This document shows, in pieces, positions 7,586 through 15,515 of a stretch of 64,000 nt of DNA. The translations under genes and the position numbers were made by a program. This DNA is from a virus. Every line of letters begins with the position of its first letter. Position 1 is the stretch's first letter. The DNA lies in IMG/VR virus record IMGVR_UViG_3300032562_000003, positions 62,001 to 126,000 of that record. One strand, written 5' to 3'. The notes beneath the pieces were generated by a model that was not told the DNA's origin, did no database searches, and saw only the letters and a program-made list of their open reading frames with translations.

Positions 7586-7971
7586 ATATATCTGTTAGGA
7601 TATTTAGACGCAATAACTTCATATAAATCTTCTGCTATCATTTCGCAAGATTTATAATCTAATTGCAAAACGCCGTTACCGTATAAACTTTCCAACCAAC
7701 GCTTGAATTGTATAAATTCAATTGCTCGGTTAGAATGCTCTACCGCAATCGCCACCTTAAAATGAAAGATATGTCGGTGAGGATGTGCCAGAAAACTAAC
7801 GTCATATTCATCGCCAGTCTTAAGGTTGGGATCGTCTTCAGCAGCAGGATACCTATGAATGCCTTCGCGTTGAAAGGTCACCCACACTTTACGCTTTGCC
7901 CTTGCGGAGATTCTATTTCGTTGATCGGCTAGAGCCTGAATAGCTTGTTCGGGTAAATTATTAGTATTCAT
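7525..7971 (-). CDS. conserved phage protein, 148 aa
   Basis: The start at 7971 (product 'MNTNNLPEQAIQAL') is preferred because the upstream small gene ends 7 bases before it; the longer upstream frame overlaps that gene. The core 'GDEYDVSFLAHPHRHIFHFKV' and 'IEFIQFKRWLESLYGNGVLQ' is rich in His and aromatics and reads like a well-conserved phage family, but I cannot assign a function. The loose resemblance of 'HRHIFHFKV' to T-fold pterin enzymes is not enough to call it one. Its last 20 or so codons overlap the HNH gene, and an alternative tail survives at 6647-6757. Confidence 0.7.
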   Translation of the reverse strand: MNTNNLPEQAIQALADQRNRISARAKRKVWVTFQREGIHRYPAAEDDPNLKTGDEYDVSFLAHPHRHIFHFKVAIAVEHSNRAIEFIQFKRWLESLYGNGVLQLDYKSCEMIAEDLYEVIASKYPNRYIQISVSEDGENGAELTFTTA

Positions 7972-7978
7972 TATTTCT

Positions 7979-8173
7979 TCAGTAATCATTATATTCAATA
8001 ATATCAGACATTTGACGTTCTTGCAAGCGCTTAGCTGCCCGAAGTTCTTCAAAGGTATGTATACGTTGCATAGCCAGAATTTTTCGCACCGGCTCTTTTG
8101 TTTCATTGGCAATTTGTTCAGTTAGCAAATCCAGTTCGACTTGCAGAAGATTAATTTTGCTGGTCAAGTTCAT
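7979..8173 (-). CDS. small coiled-coil protein, 64 aa
   Basis: The product starts 'MNLTSKINLLQVELDLLTEQ', with Leu/Ile heptads over residues 5-25, and is highly charged throughout. A GGAG ribosome site lies 8 bases upstream of the ATG. The stop TGA is followed after 7 bases by the next gene's ATG, indicating coupling. No domain is recognised. Confidence 0.65.
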   Translation of the reverse strand: MNLTSKINLLQVELDLLTEQIANETKEPVRKILAMQRIHTFEELRAAKRLQERQMSDIIEYNDY

Positions 8174-8239
8174 TTTTATACTCCACTGCTTAAGATTTAT
8201 TTTAACGTTTGTGTATATAATTTCAACCTATTTGGATAA

Positions 8240-9790
8240 CTATTCTAAAACTTCTAACATAGCGTCATCGCTATCTTCAACAACTTCTTCGATTTCAGGA
8301 TCAGGTTCTTCTATAGTAAAACACTCCTCAAACTTTGAAAGAGCATTTGTAGCCCTTTTTCCGGAAAACCCTTGTCCGGCCTTCATCTGCTGCCAGAATA
8401 GATTATATTGATCAATCATTGCAAGGCTTTTCTCACGATCCTTTAGAGAAAAAATCTTATCAATAAGATCACCGAATGTGGTACCATCAAACTTGTCCAA
8501 AACCATTTTAGGATTAATACCCGAGTCTGATTTACGATTGGCTTCTTGTACCGCATAAATGTGCCGATATACGTTATGTGCTTGCATCAATGTATAACTA
8601 AGAGTGTCCCAGCTGGTCTTCGTTTCTTTGCCGTGTTGCCCCAGAAAGCCTGGTCCTCTGTAACAGAGATCCTTAACCATCATTATATCAGTTACAGGGC
8701 TATCACTAAACACTTTATGGATGCCGTCTTCCAAAACCGCATCTTTGAACTTGCGAGTATCAGTCGCATAATTTTTGTTTTCAGCAGTTTTTTCCATCGA
8801 ATACGTCCACTTCGTGTTATGTCTAAACGTATTGTTGTTATACGCAAGCCCCTTTGCGGCCGCGTAGAATGGAGACGCACAATCAAACGTGATTTGCAAA
8901 TTTGGATTGTGATACTTGCGTATTGCTCTTTGAATATCGGTGAACAAAATAGCGTATTCTAGAATAGAAGTACCCAAACAGTGAATAAGATCATGTTTGC
9001 CTGGCTCAAGCAGACCATCATGAATGATGTTAACCATACGCTTTAGCATCAGATGCACGTCGATCTTTGTTTGACCACCAAACGCCCATCCGTTGAAATG
9101 ATTGTCTGGGTAAATATTAGGATCGCAATACTTCTTCATTTCTTCATACCAATCATCAGACTGTTTATGATTACGTCCTTGTAGAACGTTTAGAAACTTA
9201 CAACGGCCATCACGATTAGCAATGAAATACTCATTGTTAATATGAGTAGCAGCAATAGCGTCCTCAATGGTTCGAATGCCGTGCACGGACTTACCCGTTT
9301 TGGGGTCTTTGATATGATATGTAGTAAGCGACTGTGAAGGAATGTCGAGACACATACCGTAGTCCATGTACTCGTCCATCCACTTCAAAACCTCAGTGCG
9401 TTTCTTCATGGCCTTCGGGCAGTTAGGATCTTTCCAGTCAGCGGGCCATTGACACTTTAGAATTTGGAATCCACCAGAATCACCTAACATGAATGTATTT
9501 TTACGATCACGCTTACGAATGATGCTCTCATTGTGATCATTCTTCGTAATGTCTAGATTAGCGTGACCAGCTGAATACAGGCCCCACTTGTAAGTGTACA
9601 GTCCTTCTTTTTCGTTCAGAAAATTTAGCTTTTCAACATTACCGTTTAATCCAACAGGTATTCTAGCCGAATCAAAATAGTTTTCACCCTCACGTTGTTT
9701 ACCTAAACCAGCAATAAAAAATGACGATACTGCCGGCAGGAACAAAGCCCAGTCTGACTGGTGTGCGTTTGATAAGTTAATTTGTTCCAA
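8240..9790 (-). CDS. dpdA: DpdA-like DNA transglycosylase (TGT family)
   Basis: The motif 'FMLGDSGGFQIL' carries the DSGGFQ block of tRNA-guanine transglycosylases, with D104 as the expected catalytic Asp; 'LNVLQGRN', 'GWAFGGQTK' and 'DLIHCLGTS' correspond to the barrel strands conserved in the DpdA group. DpdA enzymes exchange guanine in DNA for a 7-deazaguanine such as preQ0. With FolE, QueD and QueE 3-6 kb away, the phage probably modifies its own DNA against restriction. The start appears to be TTG, with no strong ribosome site, and overlaps the upstream gene by 14 bases. The acidic tail (about 490-516) is unusual. At 516 aa it is longer than bacterial TGT. Confidence 0.82.
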   Translation of the reverse strand: MEQINLSNAHQSDWALFLPAVSSFFIAGLGKQREGENYFDSARIPVGLNGNVEKLNFLNEKEGLYTYKWGLYSAGHANLDITKNDHNESIIRKRDRKNTFMLGDSGGFQILKCQWPADWKDPNCPKAMKKRTEVLKWMDEYMDYGMCLDIPSQSLTTYHIKDPKTGKSVHGIRTIEDAIAATHINNEYFIANRDGRCKFLNVLQGRNHKQSDDWYEEMKKYCDPNIYPDNHFNGWAFGGQTKIDVHLMLKRMVNIIHDGLLEPGKHDLIHCLGTSILEYAILFTDIQRAIRKYHNPNLQITFDCASPFYAAAKGLAYNNNTFRHNTKWTYSMEKTAENKNYATDTRKFKDAVLEDGIHKVFSDSPVTDIMMVKDLCYRGPGFLGQHGKETKTSWDTLSYTLMQAHNVYRHIYAVQEANRKSDSGINPKMVLDKFDGTTFGDLIDKIFSLKDREKSLAMIDQYNLFWQQMKAGQGFSGKRATNALSKFEECFTIEEPDPEIEEVVEDSDDAMLEVLE

Positions 9791-10145
9791 GTTTAGCTTC
9801 TTCTTTAATCAATATCTTAACGACTTCAATTTGTTTTTGTTTTTCTTTAATTTGATCAACCAGATCACGGATAGTAGCATTCGTTTCAGAAAGATTAAGC
9901 AGGTCTTTTTCTTCCTGCTGTTTATTTCTTGCCCAAGCTAAGATCGATACAACTTCCGGAGAAAGTTCCATGCTCGCAGTATTATTAATACCATACCAAG
10001 TAGAACCGTCATCTACTTCCAATGATTGGATGGTGCCGTTAAATCTTACCATGCCAGCACTCTGGTTGCTCATGTTGATGTAGGGTACCGAAGGCATCCC
10101 TCCATTAACAATAATTCCCTGTCCTCCGTAGATGCTCTTAATCAT
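9777..10145 (-). CDS. conserved phage protein with C-terminal coiled coil, 122 aa
   Basis: The N-terminal half is Gly/Asn/Ser-rich ('MIKSIYGGQGIIVNGGMPSV'), like short virion decoration or fibre segments, and the second half (about 75-120) is a charged helix with heptad Leu/Ile ('LVDQIKEKQKQIEVVKIL'). It starts directly after the stop of the sliding clamp gene and overlaps the dpdA start by 14 bases. The function is unknown. Confidence 0.65.
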   Translation of the reverse strand: MIKSIYGGQGIIVNGGMPSVPYINMSNQSAGMVRFNGTIQSLEVDDGSTWYGINNTASMELSPEVVSILAWARNKQQEEKDLLNLSETNATIRDLVDQIKEKQKQIEVVKILIKEEAKLGTN

Positions 10146-10877
10146 TTACTTTCCCTGACAAGGAATCATATAGCGATATACTGCCAGACCACTATCAACG
10201 ACAATCTCTGCAACGCCCTGATCAGACATTCTGATGGTCTTGTCACCGTCTAAGTCTAATACGGACAAGAACACCTTTACCGGCAAATTCCAAACTTTTG
10301 TTAGCTTTCCGGTAATGTTAGTTTGGAACACAAAGTTACCAGAGTGAGACGACTTGTCACCAAAGAAAAACTTGAGTTCGTTGTTTTCGACCTTCGTTGA
10401 GAAGTTTACTTCTTCACTGTTAGCCTGTGCTTGCTTCTTAAGACGTTGAATGCCGGCGTTTGTAGGCTCAAACGTGATATCCCAAGTTGCTCCGTTGAAC
10501 TTAACTGGAGCAACAGTAGCTTCTATGACAGACTTAGCCATCAGTCGGTAGTCATTAACAAAGTCACCATTACTAGTTTCAAAGTGAATTGATGCAGGAT
10601 GATCTTGTCCATCGTATGTTTCGCGTACAAGGTTTATAGTTGAAGTGTCATCATAATCCTCGAATCCTAAAATAGTCTTTAGCTTAGACAAGTTAGGCAT
10701 ACCAAACGTGCCTTTGAATTCTGGGATCGGATTCTTGAAATCACCAAACAGAATAAGCGATCTGTCAGTCGCCAATCCTGCAATTTTTGTTTCTGTGTCT
10801 GTACCCACAACCTTTATAAGCTCGACTACACCGAGTCCTTGCGTGTGTTGGATCAGATCAACTAAGTAATCTTTCAT
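10146..10877 (-). CDS. DNA polymerase sliding clamp, gp45-like
   Basis: The length (243 aa) and features fit T4 gp45 (228 aa): an N-terminal repeat opening 'DYLVDLIQHTQGLGVVELIKV', a central 'GNFVFQTNITGKLTKVWNLP' and the C-terminal strand 'SGLAVYRYMIPC'. The clamp forms a ring that tethers the polymerase and, in T4, also activates late transcription with gp33 and gp55. A CTAAATAC element and an AAGGA ribosome site lie just upstream. The clamp loader is 35 kb away (45919-46845) rather than adjacent as in T4. Confidence 0.82.
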   Translation of the reverse strand: MKDYLVDLIQHTQGLGVVELIKVVGTDTETKIAGLATDRSLILFGDFKNPIPEFKGTFGMPNLSKLKTILGFEDYDDTSTINLVRETYDGQDHPASIHFETSNGDFVNDYRLMAKSVIEATVAPVKFNGATWDITFEPTNAGIQRLKKQAQANSEEVNFSTKVENNELKFFFGDKSSHSGNFVFQTNITGKLTKVWNLPVKVFLSVLDLDGDKTIRMSDQGVAEIVVDSGLAVYRYMIPCQGK

Positions 10878-10892
10878 GTGTTTTCCTTTAAT

Positions 10893-10900
10893 GTATTTAG
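10893..10900 (-). promoter_or_regulatory. putative late-type promoter, CTAAATAC
   Basis: CTAAATAC lies 16 bases upstream of the clamp ATG on the minus strand. Confidence 0.55.
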
Positions 10901-10952
10901 GTCTTTATTTTGTTTATAATAGTGGAATTCTTTACGAAAGTCAACTATACTG

Positions 10953-12197
10953 TTAGCCGAAAGTAAACAACGAACTAAATGTACTATTAGTATTGGTGTC
11001 ATATCTGATTTTCCAATCTAACACACCTAACAGGTTGTCTATCTTTTCATCCACTAGTTTACGTTCCATATCAAGATCATCGAATGGTAGTTCTAGGAAC
11101 CATTTTGGAAGTCGTAATTCATCGGTGGGATATGCGATTGAAGTAATACCTAAGGGATTTGATTTTAGTGTACACACCACAACCTTCATGCCGTCGACAA
11201 TTTTTTGGCTGTACTGGTCGCTATTCATCTTACGCAGTTGATTGTAGTGAATGGCGGCCTTAGCATGACCAACACTGCACTTACCGGTTCTCTCATACTT
11301 AATGGTATGATTTGTCAAATTATTAACTGATTTAGGTGAACCCTTAGTCCAACTGTCTTGTTCTGAAAGCTTTCTTTTAAACTCTTTGATCTTTTCGATC
11401 ACTTCGTCTCGGCCCTTACCCTCTTGAATTACCATACAAAGAATTTCCATAAGAAATTCCTGAACGTACTTAGGTGTATCTGCACGCTTTAGGTCTAGAC
11501 CCATAGCTTTGATTTCACCTAATTTACCTTCCTTATCCTTGCGTTTACCTTCTTTGTCGAAGATGTTGATTGCGTAACGCTTCTTTGTAATAAAGATAGA
11601 ACGATCACCGATCAATTCTCTACCAGCTTTGATGACCTCACCGTTCTTGCGGGGACAATGGAACGCTTTCTCCATGAAAGCAGGAAAGCTAGCGTTAGTT
11701 TGCTCTGCGATGTTGTCGTACAGTTCGATGCAAACTTCCTTGTTCCATTCTATTTCACCTTGTTCGATTCTATCTTTTAATATAGAATATGCAGTGAAGT
11801 AGCAGGAGTCAGTATCACCGTAGATGATCGCCTCACCTTCGTGAGTGTATTCACCTGCAATGATTTCATTGATCTGGCTCATCATGTGCCTAACAATTTG
11901 ACGACCAGACAAAGTAACTGACTGTCCGATCCGCTTATCATAAAACCTGCAATATTCGTTCAAAATGGATCCATATGTAGAGTTCAAGAGAATTTTTTTT
12001 ACTAACTGTCGTTTGTCCCAATACTCCATTGCTAACCCCCAAACTGATTTATATGCTTCCATTGGATGAATGGAGCGGTCTCGTATTTCTAATCCGAAAC
12101 CAGTTATGTATTCAACAAGACCAATTTTGTCTTTGTTTTGAATAAAATCATTCACTTTATTAGTATCGTATTCCAATATAATTTTCGTTAGATTCAT
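10953..12197 (-). CDS. DNA polymerase family B, C-terminal half
   Basis: It contains motif B 'KKILLNSTYGSIL' (about residues 65-77) and the catalytic palm motif C 'IYGDTDSCYF' (about 125-134), then the thumb. The C-terminus 'STFSSLFTFG' resembles the clamp-binding tail of T4 gp43. The exonuclease and motif A are missing because they lie in the separate N-terminal gene at 13112-14791. The two parts are separated by a homing endonuclease gene on the other strand. The break falls in the fingers, between motifs A and B, so the two polypeptides would have to assemble. The ribosome site is weak (GAG). Confidence 0.88.
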   Translation of the reverse strand: MNLTKIILEYDTNKVNDFIQNKDKIGLVEYITGFGLEIRDRSIHPMEAYKSVWGLAMEYWDKRQLVKKILLNSTYGSILNEYCRFYDKRIGQSVTLSGRQIVRHMMSQINEIIAGEYTHEGEAIIYGDTDSCYFTAYSILKDRIEQGEIEWNKEVCIELYDNIAEQTNASFPAFMEKAFHCPRKNGEVIKAGRELIGDRSIFITKKRYAINIFDKEGKRKDKEGKLGEIKAMGLDLKRADTPKYVQEFLMEILCMVIQEGKGRDEVIEKIKEFKRKLSEQDSWTKGSPKSVNNLTNHTIKYERTGKCSVGHAKAAIHYNQLRKMNSDQYSQKIVDGMKVVVCTLKSNPLGITSIAYPTDELRLPKWFLELPFDDLDMERKLVDEKIDNLLGVLDWKIRYDTNTNSTFSSLFTFG

Positions 12198-12212
12198 ATT
12201 TTTGCTCTATAA

Positions 12213-12221
12213 GATAAATAC
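12213..12221 (+). promoter_or_regulatory. putative late promoter for EDxHD endonuclease, GATAAATAC
   Basis: GATAAATAC lies on the plus strand 31 bases before the endonuclease ATG, in the gap between the polymerase C-half start and the endonuclease start. Confidence 0.6.
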
Positions 12222-12251
12222 ATATGGTGCTTTTTTAAAGGAGAGTCGTAT

Positions 12252-13151
12252 ATGGTGGATTGTGCTATTTGTAACAAAGAAATGAAACGAGTGACTAGTA
12301 GTCATTTAAAAACTCACAATATAACTACGGCTGAATACTTAGCGCAATTTCCAGGATCTGTTTTATTTTCTGATGAGCTAAGGCATGCATACGGAAAACA
12401 CGCGAGAGATAACAACCCAATGCATGATCCAGTTAGTGTAGAAAAAGTAAGAAACGCATTAACTGGTAAACGAAAAACAGAGGAACATAAACAAAAATTA
12501 TCAACCGCACGAACCGGAGTATCTTGGGGAACCCACACACCTGAACATAAAGAATACATGAAGGTTGTCAGCAAGATTAATATGGAAGAGAGAATAGCCA
12601 ATGGATGGAAACAGAAACCGTGGACTGCGGAGAGAAGAGCCAAACAGTCTACTAAAATGATAGGAAATACCATTGGGTTAGGCGGCTCCGGAAATAAGGG
12701 TAAAAAGCTTGATCTATCAGATAACCAACGACGCAATAGGAGTAAAAAACGAGTAGAATTCATGTCTAAGAACGATACTCCTAAAAAACATACTTCTATT
12801 GAATTGTCGTTTATTGAATTTTGCAAGAATAATGATATATTGTACATTCATCAGCATCCTATACATACTGAAAAGGGTAGTTGGTTATTTGATTTCTTAT
12901 TACCAAATCTAAATTTACTAGTAGAAGTTGATGGTGAATATTGGCACACATCTAAAAGACAAATAAATCGAGATTTAATAAAAAATAACGTGGCATTGGC
13001 AAGCGGACATACAATATTGCGCTTATCAGACACTAACCTTGATTTCTCCTTTATCTTCGGCAGCAAGGATGCAATCATTTCGCATACTAATGGCATAATG
13101 GAAAGTAGGATTCAATCGGTAAAAAAATCATCAGGTAAAGATTTACCATAG
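12252..13151 (+). CDS. Vsr/EDxHD-like homing endonuclease inside the split polymerase locus
   Basis: The N-terminus 'CAICNKEMKRVTSSHLKTH' is a C2H2-like DNA-binding finger; NUMOD3-like repeats follow (for example 'NALTGKRKTEEHKQKLS', about residues 74-90). The C-terminal domain 'ELSFIEFCKNNDILY' to 'FDFLLPNLNLLVEVDGEYWH' (about 178-233) matches the very-short-patch-repair-like EDxHD nuclease fold. An AAAGGAG ribosome site precedes the ATG. Transcribed opposite to the polymerase halves, it overlaps the N-half 3' end by 40 bases. Confidence 0.8.
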   Translation: MVDCAICNKEMKRVTSSHLKTHNITTAEYLAQFPGSVLFSDELRHAYGKHARDNNPMHDPVSVEKVRNALTGKRKTEEHKQKLSTARTGVSWGTHTPEHKEYMKVVSKINMEERIANGWKQKPWTAERRAKQSTKMIGNTIGLGGSGNKGKKLDLSDNQRRNRSKKRVEFMSKNDTPKKHTSIELSFIEFCKNNDILYIHQHPIHTEKGSWLFDFLLPNLNLLVEVDGEYWHTSKRQINRDLIKNNVALASGHTILRLSDTNLDFSFIFGSKDAIISHTNGIMESRIQSVKKSSGKDLP

Positions 13152-14791
13152 AGTATTTCTCTAACTGCGTATTGTTTTTTCTGAAGTTTTTTACGTTCAG
13201 TATACCACCGAGAAAGTAGTCCTGGAATCACTCCTTCTTTTTCGTAAGTAAAGATGGTACCATTTGCTGAAAGGATCCATGGTCTGTTACTGTCGAAGAT
13301 CATCTTCCAAATTTCAGCAGCAGACATTTGTACACTTCTACCATCTTCATAGTCTATCCAAAGGGTAGTTCCGCGTTCTTGATTCATGATTGCTGTATAC
13401 TCAATTGAGCCAAACAATCCTTCCCACAGAATTGCACCAATGACGCCTTCTTCCTCGCTGTCATCTCCGAACTTTTTCTTCTTCTTGTTCTTCTTTTCAG
13501 AAGCCAATCTCATGCTCTTTTCGTGCATGTATTGGTCAGTCAGTGTTTGACGAACTTGACCTATGATGGTTTCCGGAGACATGTTCAGCGCTCGAATGTC
13601 AGACGGATACAGAGAGTTGATGTCAACTGCACCAGGATATTCGTGCATTCCTTGTTTAGGAATAGCAACAAACGCACCAGCTGCCGGAAACCCAGTATCT
13701 TCTTTGGGCTTCTTGTTAGGTACGATCATTCCACGTGCGTGAGCTTCATTGAAGATAGCCATTTCGATCATCTGCACCGAACCCATAACTGTCGGAAGAA
13801 GTACGCTATTCTCGTGTGCTAGTGCGTTAGCAAGATCAAGGAACTTTAGCTTATTGTGAATTTTAACCATAAGCATCGTGTCTTGTCTGTTATACTCCAC
13901 GAACGTTTTAAAGTCCTGATTGTATAACTGATCCAAACTGCCTTCGTACTGAGTTTTACGTTCACCTACTTCCATCTCACCGATAGCATCAAGAGAATAA
14001 CTATGACGAGACTCGTAGTTGTACTTCTTATACAGTTGAAGGTAGTCCATATGAATTCTACCAACTAGATCGTATGTTTCTTCTTCCTTGCCGAAACGTT
14101 CATAGGTACGAGTCTTAGGGAGTTTCCCCAGCAGACAAAACTTACGAGTATCGTTTTTAGACATGATTCTAGTAACGCGATTAACCGTATACGGAATGTC
14201 GTATCCCTCTGAGTTCCAGCCAGTTAGAATGTCAGCATCTTCGATCAACTCAAAGAAGGTTTCAAACATCTCTATTTCAGAACGAAACAGAAAGCAGTTT
14301 GGAAAATCTTTAGTTAACTCTTGCGCAGTTTCATCTGTCATGTGCTTAGGTGGCATGACCAACGTAATCAGTTGATCAAGCCAATCTAGATACATTGAGA
14401 TTGCAGTTACTGGATTGAACGGATCACTAGTAGGACTAAATCCTCGCTCAGGATCAAAGTCCACTTCAATGTCGAAAAAGCAAGTATGAAGCTTTGGTGG
14501 TTCAGCATTAAGGTAGTTATCAGCCAAACACCTAAATACTACGTTAACGTCGCTCTCAAATAGTTTTTTGTTACTATGTATTCTGCGTTCCTTCTCGAAT
14601 TCGCTACGTTTACGAGTAGAGAACCGAGACAGCGGATCACCGTAAATAGAACGATACTTTCCTTTAGGATCAGCATAGTACATTACGTAGTTCGTAGGGA
14701 ACTCTTTGTATGCACGTTTACCTTCAGGAGTACGTTCTACAACGTGGATTCGATCTGCGTTGGAATCTAATACTGCATCGACATATGCCAT
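13112..14791 (-). CDS. DNA polymerase family B, N-terminal half
   Basis: It carries the 3'-5' exonuclease motifs: Exo I 'CFFDIEVDFD', Exo II 'LTGWNSEGYDIPY' and Exo III 'YNRQDTMLM', and the palm motif A 'DINSLYPSDI'. It ends at 'REILYGKSLPDDFFTD', just where fingers residues leading to motif B should begin; motifs B and C are in the gene at 10953-12197. The combined 973 aa is close to T4 gp43 (898). The start shares one base with the stop of the upstream DsbA-like gene (TAATG). Confidence 0.9.
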   Translation of the reverse strand: MAYVDAVLDSNADRIHVVERTPEGKRAYKEFPTNYVMYYADPKGKYRSIYGDPLSRFSTRKRSEFEKERRIHSNKKLFESDVNVVFRCLADNYLNAEPPKLHTCFFDIEVDFDPERGFSPTSDPFNPVTAISMYLDWLDQLITLVMPPKHMTDETAQELTKDFPNCFLFRSEIEMFETFFELIEDADILTGWNSEGYDIPYTVNRVTRIMSKNDTRKFCLLGKLPKTRTYERFGKEEETYDLVGRIHMDYLQLYKKYNYESRHSYSLDAIGEMEVGERKTQYEGSLDQLYNQDFKTFVEYNRQDTMLMVKIHNKLKFLDLANALAHENSVLLPTVMGSVQMIEMAIFNEAHARGMIVPNKKPKEDTGFPAAGAFVAIPKQGMHEYPGAVDINSLYPSDIRALNMSPETIIGQVRQTLTDQYMHEKSMRLASEKKNKKKKKFGDDSEEEGVIGAILWEGLFGSIEYTAIMNQERGTTLWIDYEDGRSVQMSAAEIWKMIFDSNRPWILSANGTIFTYEKEGVIPGLLSRWYTERKKLQKKQYAVREILYGKSLPDDFFTD

Positions 14792-15048
14792 TAATTAGCT
14801 CGACCAACAGTCTCCAAAATGGTATTGAGTTCCTCATTTTCCTCGTTAGTTTGTGCGAGGCGCTGCTTCTGTGCAACCTTGATAGCCTTCTTAAGAATGG
14901 CTGGCTTTATTTCTAGTTCTTCTGCGATTGCCTTAATGGTGTCGTTTAGACCTTCATTAAGAGTTTCAATTTCTTGTAGGACACCTAAGCCCTCGTTAAC
15001 CAGTTGGGTCAACTTAATCTTTGCGTCAGTGTTGAATACTCTAGACAT
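14791..15048 (-). CDS. DsbA-like phage DNA-binding / transcription protein, 85 aa
   Basis: A small helical acidic protein; 'FNTDAKIKLTQLVNEGLGV' and 'TIKAIAEELEIKPAILKKAI' resemble the small T4-type DsbA family, which in T4 binds double-stranded DNA near late promoters. A strong AGAAGGAG ribosome site precedes the ATG. It is coupled to the polymerase gene through a TAATG overlap. The assignment is by recollection of the family pattern and could be wrong. Confidence 0.55.
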   Translation of the reverse strand: MSRVFNTDAKIKLTQLVNEGLGVLQEIETLNEGLNDTIKAIAEELEIKPAILKKAIKVAQKQRLAQTNEENEELNTILETVGRAN

Positions 15049-15126
15049 GTATACTCCTTCTATGTCTTGTGAAGTATATAGTACTTACAAGTATAGTTCA
15101 ATTGTTTTGGGAGGATGTACTGTATA

Positions 15127-15515
15127 TTACTTTGCTTTTAGTTTAGCAACCAAAGCTTTAACTTTGTCTGTTGGGTTTTTTATAAGGTCAAATGCACGCA
15201 TGTCTCTTCGAACAGCAGCCAATTGTACTTTTTCGGTGGGGTTTTTTATATTCTGAATATGGTACGTTTCAGAGTTAATAATTTGTGCTTGTTCGGTTGG
15301 GTTTTGTATAAATCGTATTGCGGACGCCGCATCAGTTACCGCCGCAAGTTGTATTTGGGCTGAAGGATTTGTGATATCCCTTATAAGGAATCCATTTTTA
15401 GAAACTGTTTCAAATTGTACTTTTTCGGTAGGATTTTTTATATATATAAATGCACGTATGTCTCTTCGGACCGCAGCCAGTTGAACCTCTTCTGGTGGAT
15501 TATCTATATATGTAG
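15127..15515 (-). pseudogene. frameshifted tail: 22-residue NP repeats
   Basis: Another frame continues the repeat series of the gene at 15500-16513: units such as 'NPPEEVQLAAVRRDIRAFI' and 'IKNPTEKVQLAAVRRDMRAF', ending in a lysine-rich 'ALVAKLKAK' stop. About five 22-residue units lie beyond the TAA that ends the upstream ORF. The break coincides with an AT microsatellite (TACATATATAG) near 15508-15515. This is a real frameshift mutation, a slippage switch or a sequencing/assembly error. The stretch 15049-15126 upstream holds only the ribosome site of the DsbA-like gene and no gene. Confidence 0.75.

Noticed and set aside
7525-7971. QueF or other T-fold enzyme completing the deazaguanine pathway
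   Set aside because: Only 'HRHIFHFKV' loosely resembles such enzymes; no QueF signature or catalytic Cys context is present.
12150-12197. Capsid-targeting-like 'MNLTKIILE' at the start of the polymerase C-half
   Set aside because: It is part of the polymerase fingers region exposed by the split; similarity to the tag is coincidental given the enzyme's role.
12198-13111. Group I intron or intein between the polymerase halves
   Set aside because: The ORF inside is antisense, the halves have their own start and stop codons, and no intein Cys/His-Asn motifs are visible. Splicing cannot be fully excluded by eye.
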